From the NCBI RefSeq assembly GCF_000407565.1, contig NZ_ASWI01000004.1, positions 1,094,015 through 1,158,014 of the forward strand: DNA of 64,000 bases, in the 5' to 3' direction. A program made the position numbers and the translations under genes. The notes below the pieces were generated by a model. The model searched no databases, was not told the DNA's origin, and worked only from the letters and a program-made list of their open reading frames with translations. Origin of the DNA: Enterococcus cecorum DSM 20682 = ATCC 43198 (GTDB lineage: Bacteria; Bacillota; Bacilli; Lactobacillales; Enterococcaceae). Shown here piece after piece: positions 38,906 to 48,293 of the stretch. The number at the start of each line of letters is the position of its first letter. Position 1 is the first letter of the stretch.

Positions 38906-40501
38906 TTATTCTGCATTTTGAGATAATAGAATTTCTAATGTCCCGAGTAAGTCATCTAAACGCACTTCCACCTTAGATTGACTAGACATAATTTCTAATT
39001 CCACGACTTGATCGGCTGCTTTTTTACCGACAACGATGCGAATCGGACAACCAATCAAATCCGCTTCAGCAAATTTCACGCCAATACGTTCCTCACGATC
39101 ATCGACAAGTACTTCATAATTGGCCTGAATTAATTTTTCCTCAACAAATTGCATCAATTGCTTTTGATAATAATCTTGAATTTCCACAGCAATCAGATGC
39201 ACATCAAAAGGCGCAATAGCACGAGGCCAACTCATTTTTTGACCCACACGCTTTTGATCGACAATTAAAGCAAAGATTTCTGATAAATTCATCGCAAAAT
39301 GGCCTAATTCGATCTGAACACGCTCATTTTCATCATTGGTCACGTGAAAAACGGAAGAATCAATCGCACGCATATTTTCCACACGAGCAATTCTAACAGC
39401 CGAACTTGCCTCTAGTATTCCTTGACTTTCAATAGCTGTTTCACCAGAGTGCACCAAACGCAAATCAACAAATTGAACTTGTTCAAAATTTGCTAGATTG
39501 ACATTTTGATAGTTCTCAGCAAGAAATACACAATCTGCTAAAAGATAATTTGCTTGCGTTAAGACGGTCTCATCCGCATAAATCTCACATTCAGTCAACA
39601 AATCATCCAAACTGGCAAAAACCTTCTCACCTTCAAAGTCTACTATCTCTTCAGTTGCTAAAACTTTATGCAATTTAACTACACTTAATTCATCCTCTTG
39701 ACGCATAAAGACGGCAATGATTTTCTCTGCTTGTTTGAATAGCTGAATTTGTAGCCTTGGCGCATCCTTTTCAATAGATTGAATCTGCTCCAACGCCAGA
39801 TAATTTTTAGCACTCACCTTGTTACTACCTTGACTAATTGCTAAAGTCTGTAAAGCTGCATACGAACCTAAAGAAGCCTTCAGCACTGTCTCATAGCCAT
39901 TTTCGGTATCTCCGGTAAAAACTTTTGATTGTAAGGCATGAATACCATCGCCAGTTAACATCGCAAAGTCAATCTCACATTTACTTAAAAACTGGCTGAT
40001 TGCCTTTAGTAGCTGCTGATAAATTGCTTCACGTCCTTCTTTTGTTGGATGAAGAAAGAATCCATCGACAAAAAGTTCATGCGTTTCTTTTAATAAAGAG
40101 TGCATTCGCTTAACTTCATCTACCGCAATGGTTTGTACTTGATAAAAAGTAAGTGGTAGTTGACGATAAGACTGAATTTCGCGACTTAATAACTGAATCA
40201 CCGAAAAATCAGTTAAAGCTAAATCAGTCACCAGCTGCAACTGATTATCGGTTAAGACACTTTCCTGTTGTGCCAATTGATTCGTCACACTAAAACGTAA
40301 CTCATTAGCATCTAAAGCACGTAATTCAGCACGCAATAATAATTCTAGCTTTTGAATAATTCGATTGGCTAAGGGCAGGTAAGCAAAATCATGACTGCCT
40401 ACTTGACGAATATAGCCACCTTTTAAAAGTAACTGAATATACTCTGCCCCTTCTGTAGACGAATCTTTCAAAGTTGGAATAAATAAATTTGACTGTTTCA
40501 T
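38906..40501 (-). CDS. Degenerate prolyl-tRNA synthetase-like protein (probable pseudoenzyme)
   Basis: Occupies the proS position between rseP and polC and aligns with bacterial ProRS end to end, but is shorter (531 versus about 570). Conserved: N-terminus KQSNLFIPTL, YLPLANRIIQKLE (41-53), LPLTFYQVQT (115-124), and the anticodon-binding domain (425-531: WPRAIAPFDVH, YEVLVDDREERIGVKFAEADL, IGCPIRIVVGKKA). Lost: the motif 1 proline (ELRFSVTNQ replaces the usual MP-containing stretch); about 10 residues and the PTHEE loop; motif 2 (usual YRDE…RFGLLRGREF reads AVDEVKRMHSLLKETHELF, without its ATP-binding Arg residues); motif 3 (usual GCYGIGVSR reads GHFAMNLSE, Arg to Glu). The editing-domain region (225-370) is weakly kept. 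The frame is intact with a TAGGGG ribosome site. Loss of aminoacylation and a tRNA-binding or regulatory role are inference. Confidence 0.85.
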   Translation of the reverse strand: MKQSNLFIPTLKDSSTEGAEYIQLLLKGGYIRQVGSHDFAYLPLANRIIQKLELLLRAELRALDANELRFSVTNQLAQQESVLTDNQLQLVTDLALTDFSVIQLLSREIQSYRQLPLTFYQVQTIAVDEVKRMHSLLKETHELFVDGFFLHPTKEGREAIYQQLLKAISQFLSKCEIDFAMLTGDGIHALQSKVFTGDTENGYETVLKASLGSYAALQTLAISQGSNKVSAKNYLALEQIQSIEKDAPRLQIQLFKQAEKIIAVFMRQEDELSVVKLHKVLATEEIVDFEGEKVFASLDDLLTECEIYADETVLTQANYLLADCVFLAENYQNVNLANFEQVQFVDLRLVHSGETAIESQGILEASSAVRIARVENMRAIDSSVFHVTNDENERVQIELGHFAMNLSEIFALIVDQKRVGQKMSWPRAIAPFDVHLIAVEIQDYYQKQLMQFVEEKLIQANYEVLVDDREERIGVKFAEADLIGCPIRIVVGKKAADQVVELEIMSSQSKVEVRLDDLLGTLEILLSQNAE

Positions 40502-40517
40502 TTTTAACCCCTAAAAA

Positions 40518-41786
40518 TTATCTAAAAAACATCCTTTGAATATCATTCCAAGTGACTAAAACAAAGAGCAATAAAATCATCCCTACACCAATCATGGTAA
40601 TAATACCTTCGTGTTCTGGCTTTAAGGGTTTGCGACGAATCGCTTCTAAAATATTTAATACGAGCTTCCCACCATCTAAGGCTGGAATTGGAAGTAAATT
40701 AAAAATCCCAATATTCACTGAAATCAACGCCATATACGCAATAATCGTAATGAGACCTTCATTGGCTACCTGCGCAGATTGTTGGAAAATTGCTACTGGA
40801 CCACCTAACTTATTAATATCAGGCTGGACAATAATTGATTTCAAAGCTTGGAAAATCTGAGTGGCCATATTTATCGACACTTCAAAACCACCTGTAATCA
40901 TTGTCATCACACCAGTTTTCTTATACATGGTAATCCCAATTTGGCCAACTTTTTCATCATTGACCGTCACTGTTTTAGGTGTTAAGGTCGTGGTTTTGGT
41001 TTGACCATCGCGTATATATTTGACTTTAAGTGATTTTCCTGGATTTTTTTGAATTTCATCTACCAAATCATTCCAGTTACTAATTTTCTTGTTAGCAATT
41101 GTTTTAATTTCATCCCCTTGTTTCAATCCCGCTTGACTCGCAGGGGAATCAGGCATAATTTCGCCTAATTTGGAGGTGTTCGGATCACTCATCCCACCTT
41201 GAATAAAGACCAAAATCACACATAAGACAAAAGTTAAGATAAAATTGTTTAACGGACCTGCAAAATTAGTAAGCATGCGTTGCCATAATTTAGCTGACTG
41301 GAACTGTACATCTCGTGGTGCGATGCGAATCTCCGTACCATCTGATTCAATCACGGTTGCATCATGATCGACAGCAAAACGTACAAGATCGCTATCGTCT
41401 CCATTGACATAACCTTCAACATAGAGCTCATCTTCTAAATCACTATCGGCAACCTCAAACGGAATACTATTTTCCAATTCCACTTTTTCGCAGCAATTCA
41501 TCTTGTGCACGACATTGTTTTCATCCACTACTAATGAAATAAACATCCCTGGTGTTAAGTCTCCACCTTCGTCTGCACCAGCCATGCGCACATAGCCGCC
41601 TAATGGAAGCAAGCGAATCGTATAGGCCACCCCATCTTTTCCTTGTTTGGCAAAGACTTTCGGACCCATCCCGATTGAAAATTCACGCACTAAAATACCA
41701 GATTTACGTGCAAAATAAAAATGTCCAAACTCATGAACAATGACGATAACTGAAAAGATAATCAAAAATACTAGAATCGATTTCAT
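40518..41786 (-). CDS. rseP: Site-2 intramembrane metalloprotease RseP/Eep
   Basis: Membrane-embedded zinc protease that cleaves anti-sigma factors and, in enterococci, pheromone lipoprotein signal peptides (Eep). About 422 residues: HEFGHF (HExxH) in the first helix, a PDZ domain around PDSPASQAGLKQGDEI, and NLLPIPALDGGK with the LDG Asp ligand in the third helix. The frame extends to 41828, but the ATG at 41786 (MKSILVFLII) gives the usual N-terminus. It is followed by the proS-like gene after 16 bp. Confidence 0.93.
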   Translation of the reverse strand: MKSILVFLIIFSVIVIVHEFGHFYFARKSGILVREFSIGMGPKVFAKQGKDGVAYTIRLLPLGGYVRMAGADEGGDLTPGMFISLVVDENNVVHKMNCCEKVELENSIPFEVADSDLEDELYVEGYVNGDDSDLVRFAVDHDATVIESDGTEIRIAPRDVQFQSAKLWQRMLTNFAGPLNNFILTFVLCVILVFIQGGMSDPNTSKLGEIMPDSPASQAGLKQGDEIKTIANKKISNWNDLVDEIQKNPGKSLKVKYIRDGQTKTTTLTPKTVTVNDEKVGQIGITMYKKTGVMTMITGGFEVSINMATQIFQALKSIIVQPDINKLGGPVAIFQQSAQVANEGLITIIAYMALISVNIGIFNLLPIPALDGGKLVLNILEAIRRKPLKPEHEGIITMIGVGMILLLFVLVTWNDIQRMFFR

Positions 41787-41946
41787 CTCATCACTCGCTT
41801 TCTCAAAAATTATTTTTAATCTAAACAAATTCTTTGGTAAACACCTTTTCTTACTTATTACCCATTTTACAGTTTCTTATCTTATTTTTAAAGTTTTTTA
41901 GCTAAATATTGCGAAGATTTAACAGAGTAGACATGATTTTGCAAAG

Positions 41947-42400
41947 TTAAATTTGCGACAGATACGTATAAATATCAGCAAAAGTCACCAACTCAACATT
42001 GTCTAATTGCTCAGCCCGTTCTTTACAAGCTAATGTAAATCCTGTTTTGCTAAACAAGAGATAATGATTATCCACATAAGGGAACATTTGACTACGGTGG
42101 ATTAATTGATCTAACACCGGTGTATCAACCAGTTCATTTTTCCACTTACATTCACCAAATACTGACGTGTGCCCGGAAGTTCCCATAATATCGATTTCTT
42201 CTTGCTTTTTCGTTTGCGGATTCTTGCCCCACCAACTGGCTAAGTCTAAAAAGGAAAAACTCAAGTCATTTTGAAGCAGTCTTTCCCATAAGTATTCGGT
42301 ACAGATTTTTTCAAAAATAGAACCCATATATTGATCAAGGTGTGGCTCAATATATCGATAGGCTTGCTCACTGGCCCCTCTGGAAATCAAGCTAGTTAGT
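41947..42400 (-). pseudogene. C-terminal remnant of a DUF234-type ATPase
   Basis: The open part (147 codons) matches the nuclease-like C-terminal domain of archaeal-type ATPase/DUF234 proteins: FEKICTEYLWERL, LASWWGKNPQTKKQEEIDI and GECKWKNE (the E…D…ExK pattern of the PD-(D/E)XK fold). The AAA-type ATP-binding N-terminal 300 or so residues are absent, and the frame begins at a TTG-ATT with no ribosome site. It is inserted between cdsA and rseP, which are normally adjacent or separated only by dxr. Confidence 0.65.
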
Positions 42401-42463
42401 TGCGGGATATTTAGTATATCATAAACTACTAAATTATGTTCTACTTATTCGCTAGTCAAAAAA

Positions 42464-42499
42464 AGATAGTTAATCTCCATCGCTGAAAATTAACTATCT
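42464..42499 (-). terminator. Terminator after cdsA
   Basis: AGATAGTTAAT (42464-42474) and ATTAACTATCT (42489-42499) form a perfect 11-bp stem; seven T follow on the minus strand. It ends the uppS-cdsA transcript before the DUF234 remnant. Confidence 0.88.
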
Positions 42500-42505
42500 C
42501 AATAT

Positions 42506-43312
42506 TTAAATTAAACCTAATAAATGCATGATTGGAAATACAAACAACATGCTATCGAAGCGGTCTAAAATGCCACCATGCCCTGGCAAAATCTTACCTG
42601 AATCTTTCACACCATAATGACGTTTAAAGGCTGACTCTACTAAATCACCAAATTGACCTACCACTGATAAAACAATCGTCATCAAGGCTACAGTAAATAA
42701 AGAATGGTCAAAATACTGTTTAGCAGGGAAAATGATTAAGTAAATCACTGCTACAACAACCGCAGATAAAATACCACCTAAAGCCCCTTCAACCGTTTTG
42801 TTTGGCGAAATTTCAGGCCATAATTTGTTTTTACCATATTTACGTCCAAACATATAAGCACCAATATCAGTAGACCAGACAACTAGAAAGGCAAACATTA
42901 AAACGATTAGCCCATCTTTATCCATACGTGCGGATACAAAATTACCAAAGCCAATCCCGACATATAGACTGACTAAAACCGGGAAACAAGCTTCATCAAA
43001 AGTATAAGTATTTTTGGAAATCACACTTAATCCCAAAATCAGCATTACCACAAAATAATAAAGCATCCATTTTTCCGTATTTACTGGTAAAAAGCTAAAC
43101 CATGGATTTTTTGGCAAGACGAGCACGATTGCACCGAGGGCCGCCAATACTCCTTCATAGCTTAATAACTGGATTTGACGCATTCTAAATAATTCATAAA
43201 CGCCAATCACTGCTAATAATGCTGCCGTTAATTGCAAAATCGTACCACCAATAAATAAAATTGGTAAGAAAATCGCTAAAGCTACCACGGCAGTAATTAC
43301 ACGTGTACGCAT
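42506..43312 (-). CDS. cdsA: Phosphatidate cytidylyltransferase
   Basis: Makes CDP-diacylglycerol, precursor of phosphatidylglycerol and cardiolipin. Polytopic, 268 residues with about eight helices. The C-terminal signature VKDSGKILPGHGGILDRFDSMLFVFP is complete, with the DR-D catalytic/metal residues. It starts immediately after the uppS stop. Confidence 0.95.
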   Translation of the reverse strand: MRTRVITAVVALAIFLPILFIGGTILQLTAALLAVIGVYELFRMRQIQLLSYEGVLAALGAIVLVLPKNPWFSFLPVNTEKWMLYYFVVMLILGLSVISKNTYTFDEACFPVLVSLYVGIGFGNFVSARMDKDGLIVLMFAFLVVWSTDIGAYMFGRKYGKNKLWPEISPNKTVEGALGGILSAVVVAVIYLIIFPAKQYFDHSLFTVALMTIVLSVVGQFGDLVESAFKRHYGVKDSGKILPGHGGILDRFDSMLFVFPIMHLLGLI

Positions 43313-44110
43313 TTATTTCTTGTCCTCCTTATTATTTAAGCCACCAAACCGACGATCTCTCATTTGGTAACTCGCTAAAGCCTGCTCTAATGCTTTTTCA
43401 TCAAAATCAGGCCAATACGTATCAGTAAAATAAAATTCACTATAAGCAAATTGCCATAATAGAAAATTACTAATTCGTTCTTCGCCACTGGTTCGAATCA
43501 TTAGTTCAGGATCACGATATTCACTTGGTAAGAAACTAGTCATCAAGTGATCGGCAAATAGCATATCATTAATTTCTTCAGGTGCTATTTTCCCCTCTTG
43601 AACTTCTTTAGCGATATGACGAACCGCTGTTAAGATTTCTGCACGCGAACCATAATTAAAGGCAAAGTTAAGCACCATCCCTGTACAATGAGCCGTTTGT
43701 GCCATCGCCCGTTGAATCGCATCATAGGTATGTTTAGGCAGGGCGTCTAGATACCCCATCGCATGCACACGAATATTATCTTCAATTAATTCTGGCACAA
43801 AAGTATCAAAAAAATCCACCGGCAATTTCATCAAATAATTGACTTCATCTTCTGGACGTTTCCAATTCTCAGTCGAAAAAGTATATAAAGTTAAGGCCTT
43901 TACCCCTAATTTTGCTGCATGCTTCGTAATTTTTTTAACATTGTCCATTCCTGCCTTATGTCCTGCAAAACGTGGTAAGCGACGATTTGTAGCCCATCGT
44001 CCATTACCATCCATAATAATCGCGATATGCTGAGGAACACCTAATTCAGGTTGAAAGGTAAATTCTTCTATTTGACTTGATTTTTTCTTCTCAGGAAAAA
44101 AACGAAACAC
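43313..44110 (-). CDS. uppS: Isoprenyl transferase (undecaprenyl diphosphate synthase)
   Basis: Cis-prenyltransferase that makes the C55 lipid carrier for peptidoglycan and teichoic acids; 265 residues. HIAIIMDGNGRWA with the catalytic Asp, RFAGHKAG, LYTFSTENWKRP and the C-terminal IRTSGEERISNFLLWQFAYSEFYF are all intact. It is first of the uppS-cdsA pair. Confidence 0.96.
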   Translation of the reverse strand: MFRFFPEKKKSSQIEEFTFQPELGVPQHIAIIMDGNGRWATNRRLPRFAGHKAGMDNVKKITKHAAKLGVKALTLYTFSTENWKRPEDEVNYLMKLPVDFFDTFVPELIEDNIRVHAMGYLDALPKHTYDAIQRAMAQTAHCTGMVLNFAFNYGSRAEILTAVRHIAKEVQEGKIAPEEINDMLFADHLMTSFLPSEYRDPELMIRTSGEERISNFLLWQFAYSEFYFTDTYWPDFDEKALEQALASYQMRDRRFGGLNNKEDKK

Positions 44111-44205
44111 CTAGTTCGCCTCCTATCAAAATGTATCTATCTAAGTTATTATACCACAAAACCATACGCAATTACCCACCTTTTTCACGAAATAAAGAGA
44201 TAATT

Positions 44206-44244
44206 AAAAAGTGAACACCAGGACAGACCTAGTGCTCACTTTTT
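44206..44244. terminator. Hairpin terminator downstream of the sulfatase gene
   Basis: AAAAAGTGAACACCAGG (44206-44222) pairs with CCTAGTGCTCACTTTTT (44228-44244) with two mismatches or G-U pairs, and there are T runs on both strands. Confidence 0.85.
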
Positions 44245-44249
44245 AAGCA

Positions 44250-46064
44250 TTAATTATCTTTGGCTATTTTCCGTTCATAATAATCCGACTTTTTGGTAAC
44301 TTCATCTTCAAAGTTTTGATAGCCCAAACGTTCTGGAACCGTCTTAGTCCCAGAGAATAAGTTTGTACCTAAACCTAAACGATTACCTTCAATCTCAACA
44401 CCTAAAGCAGCCAAAGTAGTAGGATACAAATCAAAGGTCGTAAATTGTCGATTTTTTGTATATTCAGCTTGAATCGGTGCATTGATGACTTCGTTAAAGA
44501 CTGTTCTTTGATACTTATCAGAAATATCATTGAAGTAATCCTTGTCCATACTTAAATGATCTCCAGAAATCACAATTGTTGTATTTTCATAGAAAGGTTG
44601 TTGCTGTACCCAATTAATAAACTCATTTACCAATTGATCAGAATAATGAATGACATTGGAATATTGATTAGCGTATAATTTCGGCGTTTCAGCTGACATA
44701 TACCCATCTTCAAAATGCGTATCAGCCGTTAGCATGGTTAAATTAAATGGTTTATCGGATGAAGCTGCTTGAGTCACTACATTTTTAGCATTTTCAAAAA
44801 GCTTTTTATCTTCATATCCCCACCAAACATGATAATCACTTGGTATCCATTTATTCTCAATCGCATAATTATAATCTAGAATTTGATAGTTTCCATGTTG
44901 TTGGAAATAAGTTTTTCGTCCACCAAAATTCGCATCTGAACCTAACAACAATAAGTTTTGGTATCCATTCTTTTCTAAAATATCCCCTAGCGAATAAGCA
45001 CCAGGCAAGAATTGCTTTAAATTTTGATAATTAGAATTGTTATCCAATGTATTATTATCTAACGAAGTACGAACAGGAACACCAGCAGATTGAGCTACCA
45101 TTCCACCAACCGTAAATCCCGTTAAACGAATAGGTAGCGCACCACCAATGGTATCAGTATTAGAAAAGTTAATTGCTTCTCCACTTTGAATACGATTGGT
45201 CAAATTTGGCAAAAGATTTTCTTTCTGTGCACCACCTAAATCTTTTGAAATATAGGTAGTTTCCATGGACTCCATGAAAATATAGATTAAGTTGCGTTTT
45301 TTCTCTGGAAATGTTAGTTTTACTTTTTTTGGATTAACGTATGCCTTCTCATATAACCCGCTTTTTTCGAAAAAATAAGATTTGACTTCAGCATATCCAA
45401 TTTCATTAATACTTATAAAGAAGCCAAAAATCAAAATTACTACCGATAATACACTCATCAATAGTTTTTTGAACCTTATAAATTCAAAAACAGTAATCCC
45501 TTTTTTTAGTTTTGTTAAACGATTAATACCGTAAAAAATGAAAATTAAGATAAAAATAAAGAATAAGCTTTGCATTAAGGGCCCAAAAATATACGAATCA
45601 ATTTGTGACTGATCAGTACCTTCAACTGGCTGGGTAAGCGTGAAAATAATTTGATTAATAGAAATTCCCTGGAAATGATTCATCGCCCAATTTGCACTCA
45701 ATATGCAAAGTAATGCAATCCAAGAACAAAATGTAAATATCCCTACAAAGATTTTATCTATAGTTTTTAATGTTTGATGTTGTGTATATAACTCTTTTTT
45801 ATTCAGAATATATACGATTAGAAATATAGCTACCGAAACCATTATATATATAAAATAGCAATATATATTTTGAGAAAAATTTTTCAAGCGAAATAAATGA
45901 ATTAACTGAAAATCATCAACTTTAAGCAAAATAAGGTAGACAGAAGTACCCAAACTGCCCATTCCCCAATATAACGAAAAGAAAAATCTAGAAAACACAT
46001 TTTCTTGTTTTGAAACATTTACGATAAATAGCACTGCTATCAATAATATTGGAAAAAGTATCAT
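44250..46064 (-). CDS. LTA-synthase-like membrane sulfatase (glycerol phosphate transferase type)
   Basis: 604 residues: four to five N-terminal membrane helices (about 1-235) and an extracellular alkaline-phosphatase/sulfatase domain. Active-site elements: IYIFMESMETTYIS with the nucleophile Thr, the NFSNTDTIGG loop, LTADTHFED and IVISGDHLSMD. This pattern is nearer to MdoB/GacH-like polymer-modifying enzymes than to housekeeping LtaS. A likely role is transfer of glycerol phosphate from phosphatidylglycerol to a surface glycan; the acceptor is inferred only. GGAGATG precedes the ATG. It is co-transcribed with the GtrB-like glycosyltransferase, 14 bp upstream. Confidence 0.82.
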   Translation of the reverse strand: MILFPILLIAVLFIVNVSKQENVFSRFFFSLYWGMGSLGTSVYLILLKVDDFQLIHLFRLKNFSQNIYCYFIYIMVSVAIFLIVYILNKKELYTQHQTLKTIDKIFVGIFTFCSWIALLCILSANWAMNHFQGISINQIIFTLTQPVEGTDQSQIDSYIFGPLMQSLFFIFILIFIFYGINRLTKLKKGITVFEFIRFKKLLMSVLSVVILIFGFFISINEIGYAEVKSYFFEKSGLYEKAYVNPKKVKLTFPEKKRNLIYIFMESMETTYISKDLGGAQKENLLPNLTNRIQSGEAINFSNTDTIGGALPIRLTGFTVGGMVAQSAGVPVRTSLDNNTLDNNSNYQNLKQFLPGAYSLGDILEKNGYQNLLLLGSDANFGGRKTYFQQHGNYQILDYNYAIENKWIPSDYHVWWGYEDKKLFENAKNVVTQAASSDKPFNLTMLTADTHFEDGYMSAETPKLYANQYSNVIHYSDQLVNEFINWVQQQPFYENTTIVISGDHLSMDKDYFNDISDKYQRTVFNEVINAPIQAEYTKNRQFTTFDLYPTTLAALGVEIEGNRLGLGTNLFSGTKTVPERLGYQNFEDEVTKKSDYYERKIAKDN

Positions 46065-46078
46065 TAAATCATCTCCAT

Positions 46079-47011
46079 TTATTTTTTATCTCGTTCTTTA
46101 ACAATATAAATAGGTCGTTTTTTCGTTTCTAAGAAAATTTTACTAATATATTTTCCAACAATACCCAGGCATAACAATTGTATACCTCCAATGAAAAGGA
46201 TAATACAAACCAATGAAGGCCATCCAGAAGTAGGATCTTTAAAAATCAACGTTTTAACAACAATGAAAATCATTGCAATAATCGAAGCAAAACATGAAAA
46301 TGCGCCCACAAATGAAGCGAGATTTAGAGGTGCTTCCGAAAAGTTTACAATGCCATCAATTGAATACTTAAACAGACTCCAAAATGACCATGAAGTTTGG
46401 CCCGCAACACGTTCTCGATTTTCATATTCAAGATACTTAGTGTTATAGCCAACCCAGGCAAATAATCCTTTAGAAAAGCGATTGTACTCCGATAATTCTA
46501 ATACAGAATCTACCATCTGTCTAGTCATTAATCTAAAGTCACGCGCTCCATCCACCATTTCTACTTCTCCTATATGATTAATAAGTTGATAAAATTTTCT
46601 TGCAAACCAGCTTCTGATTGATGGTTCGCCTCTTCGATTAATTCTTCTTGTGCCAACACAGTCATATTCACCCCGTTCTAAAATTCGAACCATTTCAATC
46701 AATAGCTCAGGGGGATCTTGTAAATCAGCATCCATGACTGTCACATAATCTCCATTAGTCTCTTTTAATCCTGCATATAAAGCAGCTTCCTTACCGAAAT
46801 TACGAGAAAACGATAAATAATGTACATTTTGTTTTTTAGAAAGTTGCCTTAATTTCAAAAGTGTATCATCAGTTGATCCATCATTAATAAAAATATATTC
46901 AAAATAAAAATCTTGTAACTTCCGGTCAACCTGTACTAATTCTTTATAAATTATCGCTATAGTTTCTTCTTCATTATAGCATGGAATAACTATTGAAATT
47001 TTTTTCAACAT
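46079..47011 (-). CDS. GtrB/DPM1-like membrane glycosyltransferase (GT2)
   Basis: About 310 residues. GT-A domain starting ISIVIPCYNEEETIAIIYKEL, metal-binding DxD in VTVMDADLQDPPELL, and RFSKGLFAWVGYNTKYLEYENR near the acceptor site; two C-terminal membrane helices (about 230-260 and 270-300). Such enzymes load a single sugar onto undecaprenyl phosphate for later transfer to a surface polymer. AGGAGA sits just before the ATG at 47011, which is preferred over 47029. Pairing with an LTA-synthase-like protein suggests glycan decoration; a flippase and final transferase are not seen next door. Confidence 0.88.
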   Translation of the reverse strand: MLKKISIVIPCYNEEETIAIIYKELVQVDRKLQDFYFEYIFINDGSTDDTLLKLRQLSKKQNVHYLSFSRNFGKEAALYAGLKETNGDYVTVMDADLQDPPELLIEMVRILERGEYDCVGTRRINRRGEPSIRSWFARKFYQLINHIGEVEMVDGARDFRLMTRQMVDSVLELSEYNRFSKGLFAWVGYNTKYLEYENRERVAGQTSWSFWSLFKYSIDGIVNFSEAPLNLASFVGAFSCFASIIAMIFIVVKTLIFKDPTSGWPSLVCIILFIGGIQLLCLGIVGKYISKIFLETKKRPIYIVKERDKK

Positions 47012-47063
47012 AATTCTCCTATTTATCAATAATTTCTATTAATTATAGCATATTAAAATAAAA

Positions 47064-47104
47064 AGTATAAAGGATAACATAGTATATCTGTCATCCTTTA
47101 TACC
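47064..47104 (-). terminator. Terminator after the C39-type gene
   Basis: GGTATAAAGGAT and ATCCTTTATAC-type arms (47064-47075, 47093-47104) form a stem, followed on the minus strand by TTTTTATTTTAA. The loop is about 17 bases. Confidence 0.72.
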
Positions 47105-47170
47105 AATTTTAAGATATTAATTATCTAACTATTTAATAGTAATTGCATTTCCTGCATATTCTTGATTAAA

Positions 47171-48293
47171 TTATGCAACTGTAATCCAATGAATTGCTCC
47201 ACGTGAATAAGTTTTATTTTTTCCGCGTGAACCAGGGCCATCAGAAGCTCGCATATAAAGTGGATCATGTACTTTGAATTTACCATCTTTATAGCCTACA
47301 ATTACTTTACAGTGATTACGATTATAATCTCCAGGAACTTGATATCCAGAAAAACCGTAATAAAGAACTGGTTGACCATTTAATATAGTATCAATAATCT
47401 TTTGTGTTGATGATCCAGAAATATCATAAACAGCATTTGTCCATTTATGTGCATGTCTAACTAATCCAGAAGGTTTAATTACAAATCCAAAACCTGCACC
47501 AGTATAAACATCACCTAATTGTCCATCTTTATTTGCTGGATACATAGGTAATGTATCTTGAGCATATTTTAGGTCAACATGAATACCACGAGATTCAATT
47601 AACATCGCCATTGCAGCAGAAGCACAACCCCATGGTGCAAATACTGGTCTATATTGACTAATCCAAGGAACATTTGTCATCTCAATTCGATTGTAAGTTC
47701 CAGTAAGACCAATAGGCGCTATAACTTTTTTGTATTCTTTATTCAAGTTATTTATCATGTACGCATGGACTGAATATTTTCCGTTATTATAGTGATGATT
47801 TTTTACATTAATTGATGCTTTAAATTTATTAGTTCCAACTTTTGTAGCAGAATACCATACTAAATCACTCTGGTTAGAATTGTGCCAAACTGGAATCCTA
47901 ACGTTTTTAACACCTGAATTAGATCTAGTATACACAACTACATCAAAAGTACCTTTATTTTGGTTAACGTTTATTATTTCAGCAGATAGGTCATCAGTCA
48001 CTAAGTTTGCAGAAACTTTTGTTAACGGTAAAACTATACCATGATATTTTCCGTTATTTCCATACATGTAAACATGCGTATTATACATTCCAGTGTTAAA
48101 TTGATGATTACCATAATTCATATGCACAATATAGCTTCCATCAGCTTGCTTACTTGCCTTGTACCACTTAATATCATTTTGTTTTTTATCTGACCATATT
48201 GGCACTAAGATTTCTCTTATCCCCGAATCGATTTGCCCTTTGACAATTACATCATAGCTACCTTTGTCTTGATTAATATTTTTAATCTCACTT
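47171..48293 (-). pseudogene. Secreted GBS-Bsp-repeat protein with C39-like peptidase domain, 5' end lost
   Basis: The open frame formally starts at 48340, but its first 16 residues come from transposon DNA; true homology begins at SEIKNINQDKGSYDV (48292). What remains: two GBS-Bsp-like repeats of about 95 residues (17-110 and 118-212) and a C-terminal peptidase_C39_2-like domain (about 220-389) with Cys in PWGCASAAMAM, His in NRNHCKVIVGY and Asp in HDPLY. The signal peptide and earlier repeats are missing, so export is unlikely. The repeats closely resemble those of the neighbouring 974-residue protein, a paralogue with a different catalytic domain. The downstream part and terminator are intact. 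Confidence 0.8.

Noticed and set aside
48233..48293. N-terminus of the transposase frame
   Set aside because: This part is the antisense of GBS-Bsp repeat DNA and not transposase sequence.
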